34,404 bases of DNA from an uncultured Clostridium sp. (lineage in GTDB: Bacteria > Bacillota > Clostridia > Lachnospirales > Lachnospiraceae): NCBI GenBank assembly GCA_946498245.1, contig CAMMNN010000037.1:1-34404 (forward strand). Direction: 5' to 3'. This document shows, in pieces, positions 24,088-34,404 of the stretch. The notes beneath the pieces were generated by a model. That model had not been told where the DNA came from. It did no database searches and was given only the letters and a program-made list of their open reading frames with translations. Numbering within the stretch: position 1 is the stretch's first letter; each line of letters starts with the position of its first letter. The translations under genes and the position numbers were made by a program.

Positions 24088-24877
24088 ATGGAAGCGGGGG
24101 TAGATTGCGTGTTAAGATGGATTTGGAAGGCAATGGTTATATGCTGTGCAGCTTTATTTTCGGTTCTGTCTGTTGCACTGTGTATGTCAGAGCCTTCCAA
24201 TTTGCTGACGCAGATTGCAGAATACGTTGTGTATGCCCTTGCAGCAGTTTTCTTAACTGCGTCAGTGGTATTGTCCATACAGTTTTTCAAAAAGGACGGA
24301 CGGGGAAAATTTCACAGAGCAATACACCGGACAAAAATTACTGCGAAGATTTATGATGACGCTGCCTTCCGTATTTTGCTGGGAGCGCGGTTTTCCCTCC
24401 TGGTAAATATTTTTTTTGCTTTGACGAAAGCGGCGGTGGGCTGGTATTATGAGTCCGACTGGCTGTGCGTACTGGCAGGATATTATCATATTGATTGTAG
24501 AGCAAGGAAAGGCTTATATTTATCAAGGATACTTAATTTTTGCTGTGGCACTGTATGATTTTTATACTTTAATATCTTCTATTGTGTATATGGTAAAAAC
24601 AAGAAAAAAGCATACGCCGGTCATTGTTTCTGTGAAAACAATTAATTTCGCTGCGTCTATGGTTTCTATGCTGACCCTTCAGACAGCGATGTTTGCATCT
24701 TTTGGAGGGGAAACGGGAGCGGAGTTCCAGGCGCTGATGAACATCTTGACAGGCACAGCCGTGTGTCTTATTTTAATCATATGGGGAGCCATGATGGTGA
24801 TCCGTGCACAGAGAGAACTCAGAAAAAAGGATAGCGGAAGGAGCGGGCAGCGTGATACATATTTTAGTGGTAGATGA
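24088..24877 (+). pseudogene. Broken multi-pass membrane protein gene (internal deletion and frameshift)
   Basis: Two frames each hold part of one membrane-protein family that I recall beside two-component systems in Lachnospiraceae. The first frame (from 24088) gives VLRWIWKAMVICCAALFSVL and reaches ALTKAAVGWYYESDWLCVLA-GYY near 24490. The family then resumes in the second frame with VEQGKAYIYQGYLIFAVALY, later TINFAASMVSMLTLQTAMFA and SFGGE, to the stop at 24877. About 50-60 residues expected between the halves (a membrane segment pair) are missing, and the frame changes at that point. The end overlaps the response-regulator start by 26 nt, so coupling with that gene may survive. Confidence 0.7.
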
Positions 24878-25523
24878 TGATGAAAAATTAAATCAGGCAA
24901 TCTGTACCTGGTTAAATGACTGTGGATTTGAGGCAAAGGGAGTTCTGGCTGCAGAGCCTGCTTATGAAGAATTGTATAATTCTCTGTATGATTTGATTAT
25001 TTCGGATATTATGATGCCAGAAATAGACGGCTTTGCTTTTGCAGAAACAGTCCGCCGTGTAAATCGACACATTCCCATATTGTTTATATCGTCAAAAGAC
25101 GATCTTACGTCTAAACAAAAGGGATTTCGTCTGGGTATTGATGACTACATGGTAAAACCCATTGAATTTGCAGAATTAGAAATGCGCGTCCGGGCAATTT
25201 TCCGTCGGGCGAATATTGAAACAGCCAGAAAATTGAAAGTAGGAAATCTGGAACTGGACGCAGATGGAATGACGGCGGTTATCAATGGAGAGGAAATACC
25301 GGTTACTACCAGAGAATTTAATATTTTATACAAGCTGCTGTGTTATCCTAAAAAGACTTTTTCCAGAGCGCAGCTTTTGGACGAATTTTGGGGGCTAGAA
25401 ACCGATACTGGTCTTCGCGCCGTAGATGTGTACATTACAAAACTGCGGGACAAATTTTCGGCCTGCGACGGATTTGAAATCAAAACCGTACGTGGATTGG
25501 GATATAAGGCGGTGCTGTTATGA
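24852..25523 (+). CDS. OmpR-family response regulator
   Basis: A 223-residue two-domain regulator. The receiver domain has the acidic pocket VVDDDE, phosphoacceptor Asp in LIISDIMMPEIDG (about residue 51), ISSKD, and the lysine in DYMVKPIEFAELEMRVRAIF. The winged-helix output domain (about 130-223) includes VTTREFNILYKLL, SRAQLLDEFWG and V-D-V-Y-I-T-K-L-R, ending in VRGLGYKAVLL. The GTG at 24852 is preferred, with GGAG 8 nt upstream; an in-frame upstream start at 24804 would add 16 non-family residues. All key residues are present. The stop overlaps the sensor-kinase start by 4 nt, but that kinase is broken. Confidence 0.93.
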   Translation: MIHILVVDDDEKLNQAICTWLNDCGFEAKGVLAAEPAYEELYNSLYDLIISDIMMPEIDGFAFAETVRRVNRHIPILFISSKDDLTSKQKGFRLGIDDYMVKPIEFAELEMRVRAIFRRANIETARKLKVGNLELDADGMTAVINGEEIPVTTREFNILYKLLCYPKKTFSRAQLLDEFWGLETDTGLRAVDVYITKLRDKFSACDGFEIKTVRGLGYKAVLL

Positions 25524-26319
25524 AAAATGATATAACCTATGAAAGTGTCAGGCAGTCTTTATTTCCGCCAATGCTGTTTTGGGTATTTTTTGTGACCCTG
25601 CTTTTTATGTCCGGGATTCATCAGGGGCTCATCGTCCTTGCATATGAACACGACTGGCCTTCATTTTTGCAAGTCAATATTCCACTTATTTATTGGGCTT
25701 TCGTGGCGATATTCCTTACAGTCTATACCCGCTGGCAGATCCGGAAGACTTACGAAGAGCCGATGAGGACGCTGGCAGATGCAACCAGACAGGTTGCTGC
25801 GGGAGATTTTTCTGTATATGTTCCGACGATACACACTCAGGAAAAATACGATTATCTGGATATGATGATCCGGGATTTCAACAAGATGGTAGAGGAATTG
25901 GGAAGTATTGAAACTCTGAAAACAGACTATTCAGCCTATGCCTCAAAGATTTGATTTAAGCAGGCAGCTTTGCGACTGCGCCCTCCAGTTTGAAGAGGTA
26001 TGGGAAGACAAAGATATTGAGTTTGATGCAGATATAGAGGACAGGATATTTGTCGAAGCCGACGAGGGGCTGTTGGAGTTGGTGTGGAATGAACGAGGAA
26101 ACCATAAAGCATATGTTTGATAAATTTTATCAGGGCGATACTTCCCATTCTGCAGAGGGAAATGGATTAGGGCTTGCTCTTGTAAAAAGAGTGCTGGAAT
26201 TATCTGACGGGACTATACGTGGGGAAAGCAATCCCGGCAGAGGAAGTACGTTTTTTGTGGAGCTCCCGGCTGCAGAATCAAGATCAGAAAAGGACGGCGA
26301 TTCAGAATATGAAGGGTAA
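25520..26319 (+). pseudogene. Decayed sensor histidine kinase (two internal deletions with frameshifts)
   Basis: The N-terminal part (25520-25954) is normal: two transmembrane segments (about residues 16-40 and 54-70), a HAMP-like linker (DATRQVAAGDFSVYVP) and I-E-T-L-K-T-D-Y. That is where the phospho-acceptor block S-H-E-I-K-T-P should begin, but the frame ends in SAYASKI-stop. A second frame (from about 25938) resumes beyond the missing block with PQRFDLSRQLCDCALQFEEV up to LLELVWN. There the conserved N-box and DTGCG segment are missing. A third frame continues N-E-E-T-I-K-H-M-F-D-K-F-Y-Q-G-D-T-S-H and GNGLGLALVKRVLEL to 26319. The phospho-accepting histidine and much of the ATP lid are gone, so no kinase activity is expected. 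Confidence 0.85.
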
Positions 26320-26839
26320 TGAGCCAGAAAAAGATTATAAAGGATACGAGTACAAAAGAGTAGTAGTAAAAGAAAATCAATTTTCTTTTTATATTGATTG
26401 CTATAAGAATTTCGGCTGGGCACTGGATGAAAATACACCGGTAAAAAATGAACGTGGACAAAGTACATTTCAGATGAAACGGGACAGAACGATTCTTAAT
26501 AAAACGGAGCTGACCAGACTGGAAAGAAATTTTGATGCCTGTCTCCTGGAAATGGATAAGCTGGAACAGTCAAAAACCACAGTTCCCATGATCCTCACCA
26601 TGAGCTGCGGACTAATAGGAACAGCTTTTATGGCTGGATCCGTATTTGCAGTAACGGCGACACCGCCGATGATATGGCTGTGCGTTCTTCTGGCAGTGCC
26701 GGGATTTGCCGGTTGGATTCTTCCATACTTTATTTACCGTAAGGGCGTAGAAAAGAGAACCCAAAAAATTGATCCTTTTATTGAGATAAAGCAAAATGAG
26801 ATTGACGAAATATGCAGAAAAGGATTTTCTCTATTATAA
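26309..26839 (+). CDS. Two-span membrane protein of unknown function
   Basis: A 176-residue protein with a polar N-terminal part (KDYKGYEYKRVVVKENQFSF, then YIDCYKNFGWALDENTP) and a charged, possibly coiled segment (LTRLERNFDACLLEMDKLEQ). Two adjacent transmembrane helices (about residues 95-115 and 122-140) and a short basic and acidic C-terminal tail follow. It begins at the end of the kinase remnant, overlapping its last 11 nt, with only a weak Shine-Dalgarno (AAGGAC). I recognise the pattern as a hypothetical protein seen near such two-component systems but can give no family name. A terminator follows at 26872. Confidence 0.65.
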   Translation: MKGNEPEKDYKGYEYKRVVVKENQFSFYIDCYKNFGWALDENTPVKNERGQSTFQMKRDRTILNKTELTRLERNFDACLLEMDKLEQSKTTVPMILTMSCGLIGTAFMAGSVFAVTATPPMIWLCVLLAVPGFAGWILPYFIYRKGVEKRTQKIDPFIEIKQNEIDEICRKGFSLL

Positions 26840-26871
26840 TATGAAAAAAGAATCATGAGATTGATTCAGGC

Positions 26872-26919
26872 AGAGCGGAAACATGGATTTGAAAATATCT
26901 AAGGTTTCCGCTCTTTTTT
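26872..26919 (+). terminator. Terminator of the two-component locus
   Basis: AGAGCGGAAAC (26872-26882) and GTTTCCGCTCT (26904-26914) are perfect complements around a 21-nt loop, followed by TTTTT. Confidence 0.85.
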
Positions 26920-26929
26920 AATAATTTGG

Positions 26930-26971
26930 AAACAGAACTTAAACACAAACAAAAAACAGCCTTGTTATACT
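26930..26971 (+). promoter_or_regulatory. Direct-repeat operator and promoter before the 60-residue membrane protein
   Basis: AAAC at 26930-26933 and 26941-26944 (11-bp period) lie 25 bp, start to start, upstream of TATACT at 26966-26971. There is no good -35; the repeats occupy that area, as expected for an activator of the OmpR family. The layout equals that at 24037-24078. Confidence 0.55.
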
Positions 26972-27016
26972 AACGCTATCCAAAACAAAAATAAGAGGAA
27001 AGCGAGGATTTATGAA

Positions 27017-27199
27017 ATGAAAAAGAGTAACTTTGTGGCATTGATTTTAGGAGTAATCGGAGGAGTATTTTTTGCCCTGGGTATGTGTATGGCGCTTCTG
27101 CCTGAATGGGGAATGCTCCGCCAGGGGATTGTTGCAGGCGTAATTGGAATGATTGTCCTGCTGATGCTGATTCCTCTTACAAAGGGAATCCATGATTAA
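27017..27199 (+). CDS. Small two-span membrane protein (60 residues)
   Basis: Reads MKKSNFVALILGVIGGVFFA, continues LGMCMALLPEWGMLRQGIVA, and ends GVIGMIVLLMLIPLTKGIHD. Two hydrophobic helices (about 5-27 and 37-54) are linked by a short turn with PEWG. The start has GCGAGGA about 9 nt upstream. I recall longer relatives (about 110-125 residues) made of two similar halves beside such two-component systems. This protein has the N-terminal half's start and an end like the C-terminal half's, so it may be an internally deleted version. It is preceded by the same operator layout as the two-component locus, so it is a likely target of the 24852 regulator. Confidence 0.65.
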   Translation: MKKSNFVALILGVIGGVFFALGMCMALLPEWGMLRQGIVAGVIGMIVLLMLIPLTKGIHD

Positions 27200-27230
27200 A
27201 GAAATTTTTCCAGACGGTTTTATGTTTAAT

Positions 27231-27821
27231 CTAACGCTGGTAAATTTGGTTCCCAAATTCGTAAGCTTGCTGCAAATAAGGAGTCTTTTCAATCTGCGGT
27301 TTTCCATTGGTGTCACCGCACCCGCCGGCCAGCAGCATTCCTTTATCGTGGAAACCAATGTAATGAATCAGGGTAAATTTGTAATATGAAACAGCCTGTT
27401 CAAAGGTCCAGAAAAAGTTATCCGCAGCAGTCATCAGCAACGCGCAGTCTTTTACCGGATATTTCTCATATCTTCCTAAAGGCGGATTGGGATCCTCCTC
27501 AGCAATACAGTAAAACCGCTCAATAAAGGCTTTAAGCCGGGAGGAAATCGTCCAAAAATACAGAGGGGAAGCAAACACGATTAGGTCCGCACTTTTAATC
27601 TTAGGAACGAGATCCTGAAAGCCGTCTTTTTGAATACAGGGCTTTCCATAACGACAGGCATTACAGCCCAGACAACCGTTTACCGGATTTTTGAGAAGAG
27701 AAAGGATCTCTGTCTGATGTCCGGCGTCTTCGGCTCCTTTGGAAAAACTTTTTACTAGCTGGGCGGTATTGCCATTAGCCCGACCGCCGCCCTGCACAAT
27801 TAAAAAATTCTTTTTTTCCAT
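27231..27821 (-). CDS. Flavodoxin-like NAD(P)H-dependent FMN oxidoreductase
   Basis: A 196-residue flavodoxin-fold protein. The phosphate-binding loop is near the N-terminus (VQGGGRANGNTAQLVKSF). The cysteine motif NGCLGCNACRYGKPCIQKDG (about residues 48-67) is common in this reductase group and in iron-sulfur flavoproteins. ASPLYFWTISSRLKAFIERF forms the flavin-binding core, and AGGCGDTNGKP lies toward the C-terminus. It probably reduces quinones, nitro compounds or similar acceptors with FMN; whether the cysteines hold an Fe-S cluster cannot be told. The start ATG follows AGGAGGTTAAAA. It is transcribed opposite to its neighbours. Confidence 0.88.
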   Translation of the reverse strand: MEKKNFLIVQGGGRANGNTAQLVKSFSKGAEDAGHQTEILSLLKNPVNGCLGCNACRYGKPCIQKDGFQDLVPKIKSADLIVFASPLYFWTISSRLKAFIERFYCIAEEDPNPPLGRYEKYPVKDCALLMTAADNFFWTFEQAVSYYKFTLIHYIGFHDKGMLLAGGCGDTNGKPQIEKTPYLQQAYEFGNQIYQR

Positions 27822-27899
27822 TTTTAACCTCCTGGATAGTAAAATAATTTGCGGATTAAAAAGTCGTTTTTTGTCTGAAACGGTATATTGGCAACTTTT

Positions 27900-27928
27900 A
27901 TTATAGCAGAGAAGATTATAGCAGAGAA
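27900..27928 (-). promoter_or_regulatory. Tandem duplicated -10 region before the flavodoxin-like gene
   Basis: The 14-mer ATTATAGCAGAGAA occurs at 27900-27913 and 27915-27928 (15-bp period). On the minus strand each copy gives TATAAT preceded by TCTCTGC, so the gene at 27821 has two possible -10 elements 15 bp apart. No strong -35 accompanies either. Confidence 0.45.
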
Positions 27929-28043
27929 ATAAAATTTTTATATCAAAAAAGCATATGAAAAGATACAGGATAAGTATTGGACAAAAAGACGCTTTTGGAA
28001 TTACAATAAAAGCAGGTTTATTGTATAAGGGAGGGCTTATTAA

Positions 28044-29135
28044 ATGGAATACAGAATAAATCGAAGGACAGGCGACCGTATCAGTACCATTGGATTTGGA
28101 ACTTCATATATTGCGGATGCGCCGGAAAAAGAAGCTGTAGAGGCGATTCGCAGGGCTTATGAAGGAGGAATCAATTATTATGATCTGGCTACGGCGGAAG
28201 GACGTACTTTTCCCTATTTCGGAAAGGCGCTTTCAGATGTAAGGAAGGACATTTTGTACCAGGTACATTTCGGAGCGGATTACCATAAAGGGACCTACGG
28301 CTGGACTACAGACGGAGAGATGATTCGCCGCAGCATTGACTGGCAGCTTAGGGAATTGAAAACGGATTATATCGATTACGGTTTCATTCATTGTTTGGAC
28401 GAAGTTTCGGACTGGAACGACTACCAGAAAAACGGCGCGTTTTCTTTCCTTATGGAAATGAAGGAGCAGGGCGTAGTAAAGTATATTGGGCTGTCGTCCC
28501 ATACGCCGGCTACGATTCAGAAGGTTTTGGACGAAATACCGGTAGATATGCTGATGTTTTCCATTAATCCGGGCTACGATTACCAAAAAGGCGAGTATGC
28601 CAAAGGTTCTTTAGACGAGCGCGGGGCAATCTGTCGCCGCTGTGAGTCAGAGGGAATCGGGATTTCTGTAATGAAACCCTTCTCCGGAGGCCAGCTTTTA
28701 GATGCTGCCCTTTCGCCTTTTGGCAAAGGAATGACCGTTTACCAGTGCCTTCAGTATGCATTGGACAGGCCGGGTGTGCTGACTGTTCTGCCGGGAATGG
28801 GAAGCGTGAAACAGGTAGAGGAGATTTTAGGCTTCTGCGGATCCTCTGAGGAAGAGAGGGATTACTCTGTCATTGGATCTTTTAAGCCGGCTGACGCAGT
28901 AGGGAAATGTGTGTACTGTAATCACTGCAAGCCGTGTCCAAAAGGAATTGATATTGGGACAGTAAACAAATATTACGATCTGGCGAGAAACGGAGATTCT
29001 ATGGCGGCAGAACACTATCAGGGACTAGAGATACATGCGGACGCTTGCGTTAAATGCGGCCATTGCAATAAGCGCTGCCCCTTTGGAGTGGATCAGATGA
29101 AACGTATGGAGGAAATTTCCGAATATTTTAAATAG
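28044..29135 (+). CDS. Aldo/keto reductase with C-terminal 4Fe-4S ferredoxin domain
   Basis: A 363-residue protein. Residues 1-265 form the aldo/keto-reductase barrel (GFGTSYIADAPEKEAVEAIR, then YYDLATAEGRTFPYFGKALS). A two-cluster ferredoxin-like end has CVYCNHCKPCPKGIDIG (about 289) and CVKCGHCNKRCPFGV (about 335), each able to bind a 4Fe-4S cluster. Such fusions are common in anaerobes and may couple substrate oxidation to ferredoxin-type carriers; the substrate is unknown. It has a strong ribosome binding site (AAGGGAGGG) and a possible promoter with TACAAT near 28003. The beta-glucoside regulator gene starts 60 nt downstream without a terminator. Confidence 0.92.
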   Translation: MEYRINRRTGDRISTIGFGTSYIADAPEKEAVEAIRRAYEGGINYYDLATAEGRTFPYFGKALSDVRKDILYQVHFGADYHKGTYGWTTDGEMIRRSIDWQLRELKTDYIDYGFIHCLDEVSDWNDYQKNGAFSFLMEMKEQGVVKYIGLSSHTPATIQKVLDEIPVDMLMFSINPGYDYQKGEYAKGSLDERGAICRRCESEGIGISVMKPFSGGQLLDAALSPFGKGMTVYQCLQYALDRPGVLTVLPGMGSVKQVEEILGFCGSSEEERDYSVIGSFKPADAVGKCVYCNHCKPCPKGIDIGTVNKYYDLARNGDSMAAEHYQGLEIHADACVKCGHCNKRCPFGVDQMKRMEEISEYFK

Positions 29136-29195
29136 GACTGGAAAATGGGATCTATGAAATACTTAGCATCATTCCGTATTTAATGGAGGACTTTC

Positions 29196-30080
29196 ATGAT
29201 TATTGAAGAAAGATTAAAGCTGCAAGAAGAATTTTCGGACGTGGAAAAGGCGATTGCTAATTACATACTGGAACGGGGCGAAAAGCTGAAAAACGAAAGT
29301 GCGCGTTATGTAGCAAAACAGGTCTATACTTCGCCGTCCTCTGTTACCCGTCTTTGCCAGAGACTGGGATTTGACGGTTATCCGGATTTTCGAGAGGCAT
29401 ATCTGGAAGAGGTGGCATACCTTTGCTCCCATTTTCAAAGGATTGACGCAAATCGGCCATTTGAGAGAAAGGACAGTCCTCTCCGTGTGGCTAATAAGAT
29501 TTCTGCTCTGTATGACGAGATTGTTGATGATACCCTTTCTTTGATTACGGTGGATCAGATGCAGGCTGTTATGAAGGTGTTTGAAGTTTGCAAGTGTGTT
29601 CATGTGATGTCTTTGGGTTCTCACGCGTATCTGGCTTATCCGTTTCGTGAAAAGATGATGAAGATTGGAATGCAAGTGGATATTAACCAGCACGCGGACA
29701 TTGGATATTATCAGGCAGGGATTGCCGGCAAAGATGAAGTTTTTTTGTTTATTTCTTATTCCGGGGAATTGGACAGTATGATTAGAGTTGCCGAAAAGGC
29801 AAAGTCTGGCGGCATTCCTACTATTTGTTTTACTTCCTATGGTCAAAATCAATTGGCCTCTGTGTGTGATATTGTGTTTTATGTTTCCACTAGAGAGAGA
29901 CTCATTACAAACATAGGGACTTATGGTGTCTATGTGTCGGTTCTTTATCTTTTTGATATTTTATATTCCTGCTGGTTTAATCGAAATCACGAAAAAAATC
30001 TGGCGAAAAAGACAGAGATTGACGCAGAATATCAAAAAAAACGGCATTCCCAAAATCCAATCTTAATGGAAGAACAGTAA
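29196..30080 (+). CDS. RpiR/MurR-family transcriptional regulator
   Basis: A 294-residue regulator with an N-terminal helix-turn-helix of the RpiR type (NESARYVAKQVYTSPSSVTR, then LCQRLGFDGYPDFREAYLEE, residues 1-77). A C-terminal SIS sugar-phosphate-binding domain follows (about 115-250: VHVMSLGSHAYLAYPFREKM, VFLFISYSGELDSMIRVAEK, and FTSYGQNQLASVCDIVFYVS). SIS domains sense phosphorylated sugars. It precedes the PTS and 6-phospho-beta-glucosidase genes, so it probably controls them in response to a phosphorylated beta-glucoside. The ribosome binding site is GGAGGAC. A terminator follows at 30088. Confidence 0.92.
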   Translation: MIIEERLKLQEEFSDVEKAIANYILERGEKLKNESARYVAKQVYTSPSSVTRLCQRLGFDGYPDFREAYLEEVAYLCSHFQRIDANRPFERKDSPLRVANKISALYDEIVDDTLSLITVDQMQAVMKVFEVCKCVHVMSLGSHAYLAYPFREKMMKIGMQVDINQHADIGYYQAGIAGKDEVFLFISYSGELDSMIRVAEKAKSGGIPTICFTSYGQNQLASVCDIVFYVSTRERLITNIGTYGVYVSVLYLFDILYSCWFNRNHEKNLAKKTEIDAEYQKKRHSQNPILMEEQ

Positions 30081-30087
30081 ATTTGTA

Positions 30088-30122
30088 AACCTGTAACCCG
30101 CAACGGTGTTGCAGGTTTTTAT
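30088..30122 (+). terminator. Terminator after the RpiR-type regulator
   Basis: AACCTGTAAC pairs with GTTGCAGGTT (one U-G pair) around a 10-nt loop and runs into TTTTT. Confidence 0.7.
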
Positions 30123-30160
30123 GTTAGAGCGGGTTTATTTTCGCAACACAGTTGAAAGCA

Positions 30161-30192
30161 GCCTCCAAATTCTTGAAGGCAGCGGCCTTTTT
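30161..30192 (+). promoter_or_regulatory. Mutually exclusive hairpins in the PTS gene leader
   Basis: The stem GCCTcCAA-ATTC-TTGaAGGC (30161-30180) shares its right arm with a second hairpin, AAGGC-AGCG-GCCTT (30176-30189), which ends in a short T-run (30188-30192). Only one can form at a time, as in antiterminator/terminator pairs. It does not match the usual RAT sequence of BglG/LicT systems, and the terminator stem is short. Confidence 0.3.
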
Positions 30193-30266
30193 CTGATATG
30201 CTGAACCTACAAAATCATTGGTGCCGGCAAATGATAAGAGGGTTTAGAAAAGAGAAGGAGGAAGCT

Positions 30267-33603
<3,337 letters not shown>

Positions 33604-33604
<1 letters not shown>

Positions 33605-34281
33605 TGAGAGACGATGTGCATTCAAAAGAATTTTGGGCTGGAGTTCAAAAAAAGACTACTTTCCAGAAAAAGTTTGAAAAACCGGATTGTATTGTTCTTG
33701 ACAGTGAGTATTGCAGCATGGGCCGAATGATTGCCGTAAAAGCGTGTGAAAGAGGCGGATACACCTATTATGATGCAGAAAAACTCACAAGCCTTTTGAA
33801 ACCAGACGAGAGAGAACTGGTAGAGCGATATGATAAAGCTCTTGAAAATATGGAATTGACAGCAGAGGATTTGAAAAAAGATCCAGAATTTGTCCGTGTG
33901 TCCGGACTTTACCAGCAGGCCGTCAGGATGGCGATTAAGGAGGGGCCATGCCTGATCCACGAATGCGGGATAAAGGAGCAGATCCAGTTAGAAGGATACC
34001 AGTGTGTGAGTGTATTATTCTACGCGATGAATCAGCAGGAAAAGCGGGAGAGGGCAAAGACGACAGCCATTTATAAAGAACTGGAAACGGCAGAGGAATT
34101 GGACAGGGCCATTGAGAAGGAGGATCACAGACGAAGAATTTACCATAATGCTTTAAGCGAGAAACCGTGGGGAATGAAAGAAGCTTATGACCTTTGCCTT
34201 AATACGGATATTCTGGGAAGGAAGAAATCAGCGGAGCTTTTAGAGATGTTGATGACAGATGAGGAACAGCAGGAAATGTAA
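33604..34281 (+). CDS. Cytidylate-kinase-like family protein, diverged P-loop
   Basis: A 225-residue protein resembling the cytidylate-kinase-like family (nucleotide-kinase fold). Matching segments are C-I-V-L-D-S-E-Y-C-S-M-G-R-M-I-A, where relatives have a glycine-rich G-R-E-Y-G-S-G-G-R loop, then GGYTYYDAEKL, and the C-terminal YDLCLNTDILGRKKSAELLE. The loop has lost most of its glycines, and the usual GRCAD segment reads IHECGIKEQ. ATP binding is therefore doubtful. It is translationally coupled to the 6-phospho-beta-glucosidase gene, which suggests a role linked to beta-glucoside use, but none is known. Confidence 0.78.
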
Positions 34282-34350
34282 AAGCATGAATGATGCTATG
34301 GGAGATGCTGTTGGATAGAAAACAAACAGACAAATAGAAAATGACATAGG

Positions 34351-34397
34351 GGGCTGTGAAAAAATGGAGTTGATTTAATTCCATTTTTCCACAGCCC
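34351..34397. terminator. Long hairpin at the end of the beta-glucoside operon
   Basis: Arms of 18 nt (34351-34368 and 34380-34397, one mismatch; arm starts GGGCTGTG) flank an 11-nt loop. It follows the last gene of the operon by 70 nt. The T-run after the stem is poor (TTCTATT), so it may be a weak terminator or part of a repeat cut by the window edge. Confidence 0.5.
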
Positions 34398-34404
34398 TTC
34401 TATT

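Noticed and set aside
24081-24936. Minus-strand frames of 62-85 codons opposite the broken membrane gene
   Set aside because: They are shadows of the plus-strand remnant, with no start signals or family match.
28827-29852. Minus-strand frames (up to 212 codons) opposite the aldo/keto reductase and RpiR genes
   Set aside because: The sense genes have complete, recognisable domains and strong ribosome binding sites; the antisense frames have neither.

Overview
The window is the replication-origin region of a low-to-moderate GC Gram-positive chromosome, most likely a member of the Lachnospiraceae (class Clostridia). This rests on the gene order gyrB-recF-yaaA-dnaN-dnaA / oriC / rpmH-rnpA-yidD-yidC-jag-mnmE-mnmG-rsmG, on strong AGGAGG-type ribosome binding sites, on an NADP-type glutamate dehydrogenase, and on protein families typical of that group (DUF3881-like, DUF4446, CmpB-like membrane protein). 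The genus cannot be fixed from the sequence alone.

Layout. (1) 1-4219, minus strand: start of gyrB, then recF, yaaA, dnaN and dnaA, all transcribed away from the origin. (2) 4220-4707: oriC with a cluster of DnaA boxes, plus a second smaller cluster in the dnaA-dnaN gap. (3) 4708-11815, plus strand: ribosomal protein L34, RNase P protein, membrane insertion (YidD, YidC), Jag/KhpB, and the tRNA-modification and rRNA-methylation set MnmE, MnmG, RsmG. (4) 11816-15429: the chromosome-segregation locus, with parA, parB, a DUF4446 gene and two perfect parS sites. The parS sites bracket an opposite-strand alpha/beta-hydrolase-fold gene whose catalytic residues look lost. (5) 15430-18023: gdhA with a strong promoter and a hairpin in its leader, then a DUF3881-type gene. 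(6) 18065-20480: tRNA-Arg(CCU) and a roughly 2-kb remnant island bounded by a 66-bp identical repeat that starts in the tRNA anticodon loop. The island holds a broken conjugative-element ParA and an ORF6N-type gene surrounded by six related odd-centred 27-bp palindromes. (7) 20584-27199: an accessory zone with an AraC-type regulator coupled to a C45/choloylglycine-hydrolase-like enzyme, a CmpB-like membrane protein, a permuted-papain-like hydrolase, a 32-residue membrane peptide, and a decaying two-component locus. In that locus the response regulator is intact, while the sensor kinase and a neighbouring membrane gene carry internal deletions. (8) 27231-34281: a flavodoxin-like oxidoreductase, a ferredoxin-fused aldo/keto reductase, and a beta-glucoside locus (RpiR regulator, PTS EIIBCA, GH1 6-phospho-beta-glucosidase, a diverged cytidylate-kinase-like protein).

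Regions 1-5 are ordinary core genome that replicates, segregates and expresses the chromosome. Regions 6 and 7 are accessory and partly eroded, and hold most of the unusual signals: the palindrome family around the ORF6N gene, matched AAAC-N7-AAAC direct repeats upstream of two promoters in the two-component locus, and repeated internal deletions. No CRISPR array, rRNA operon or intact insertion sequence was seen.
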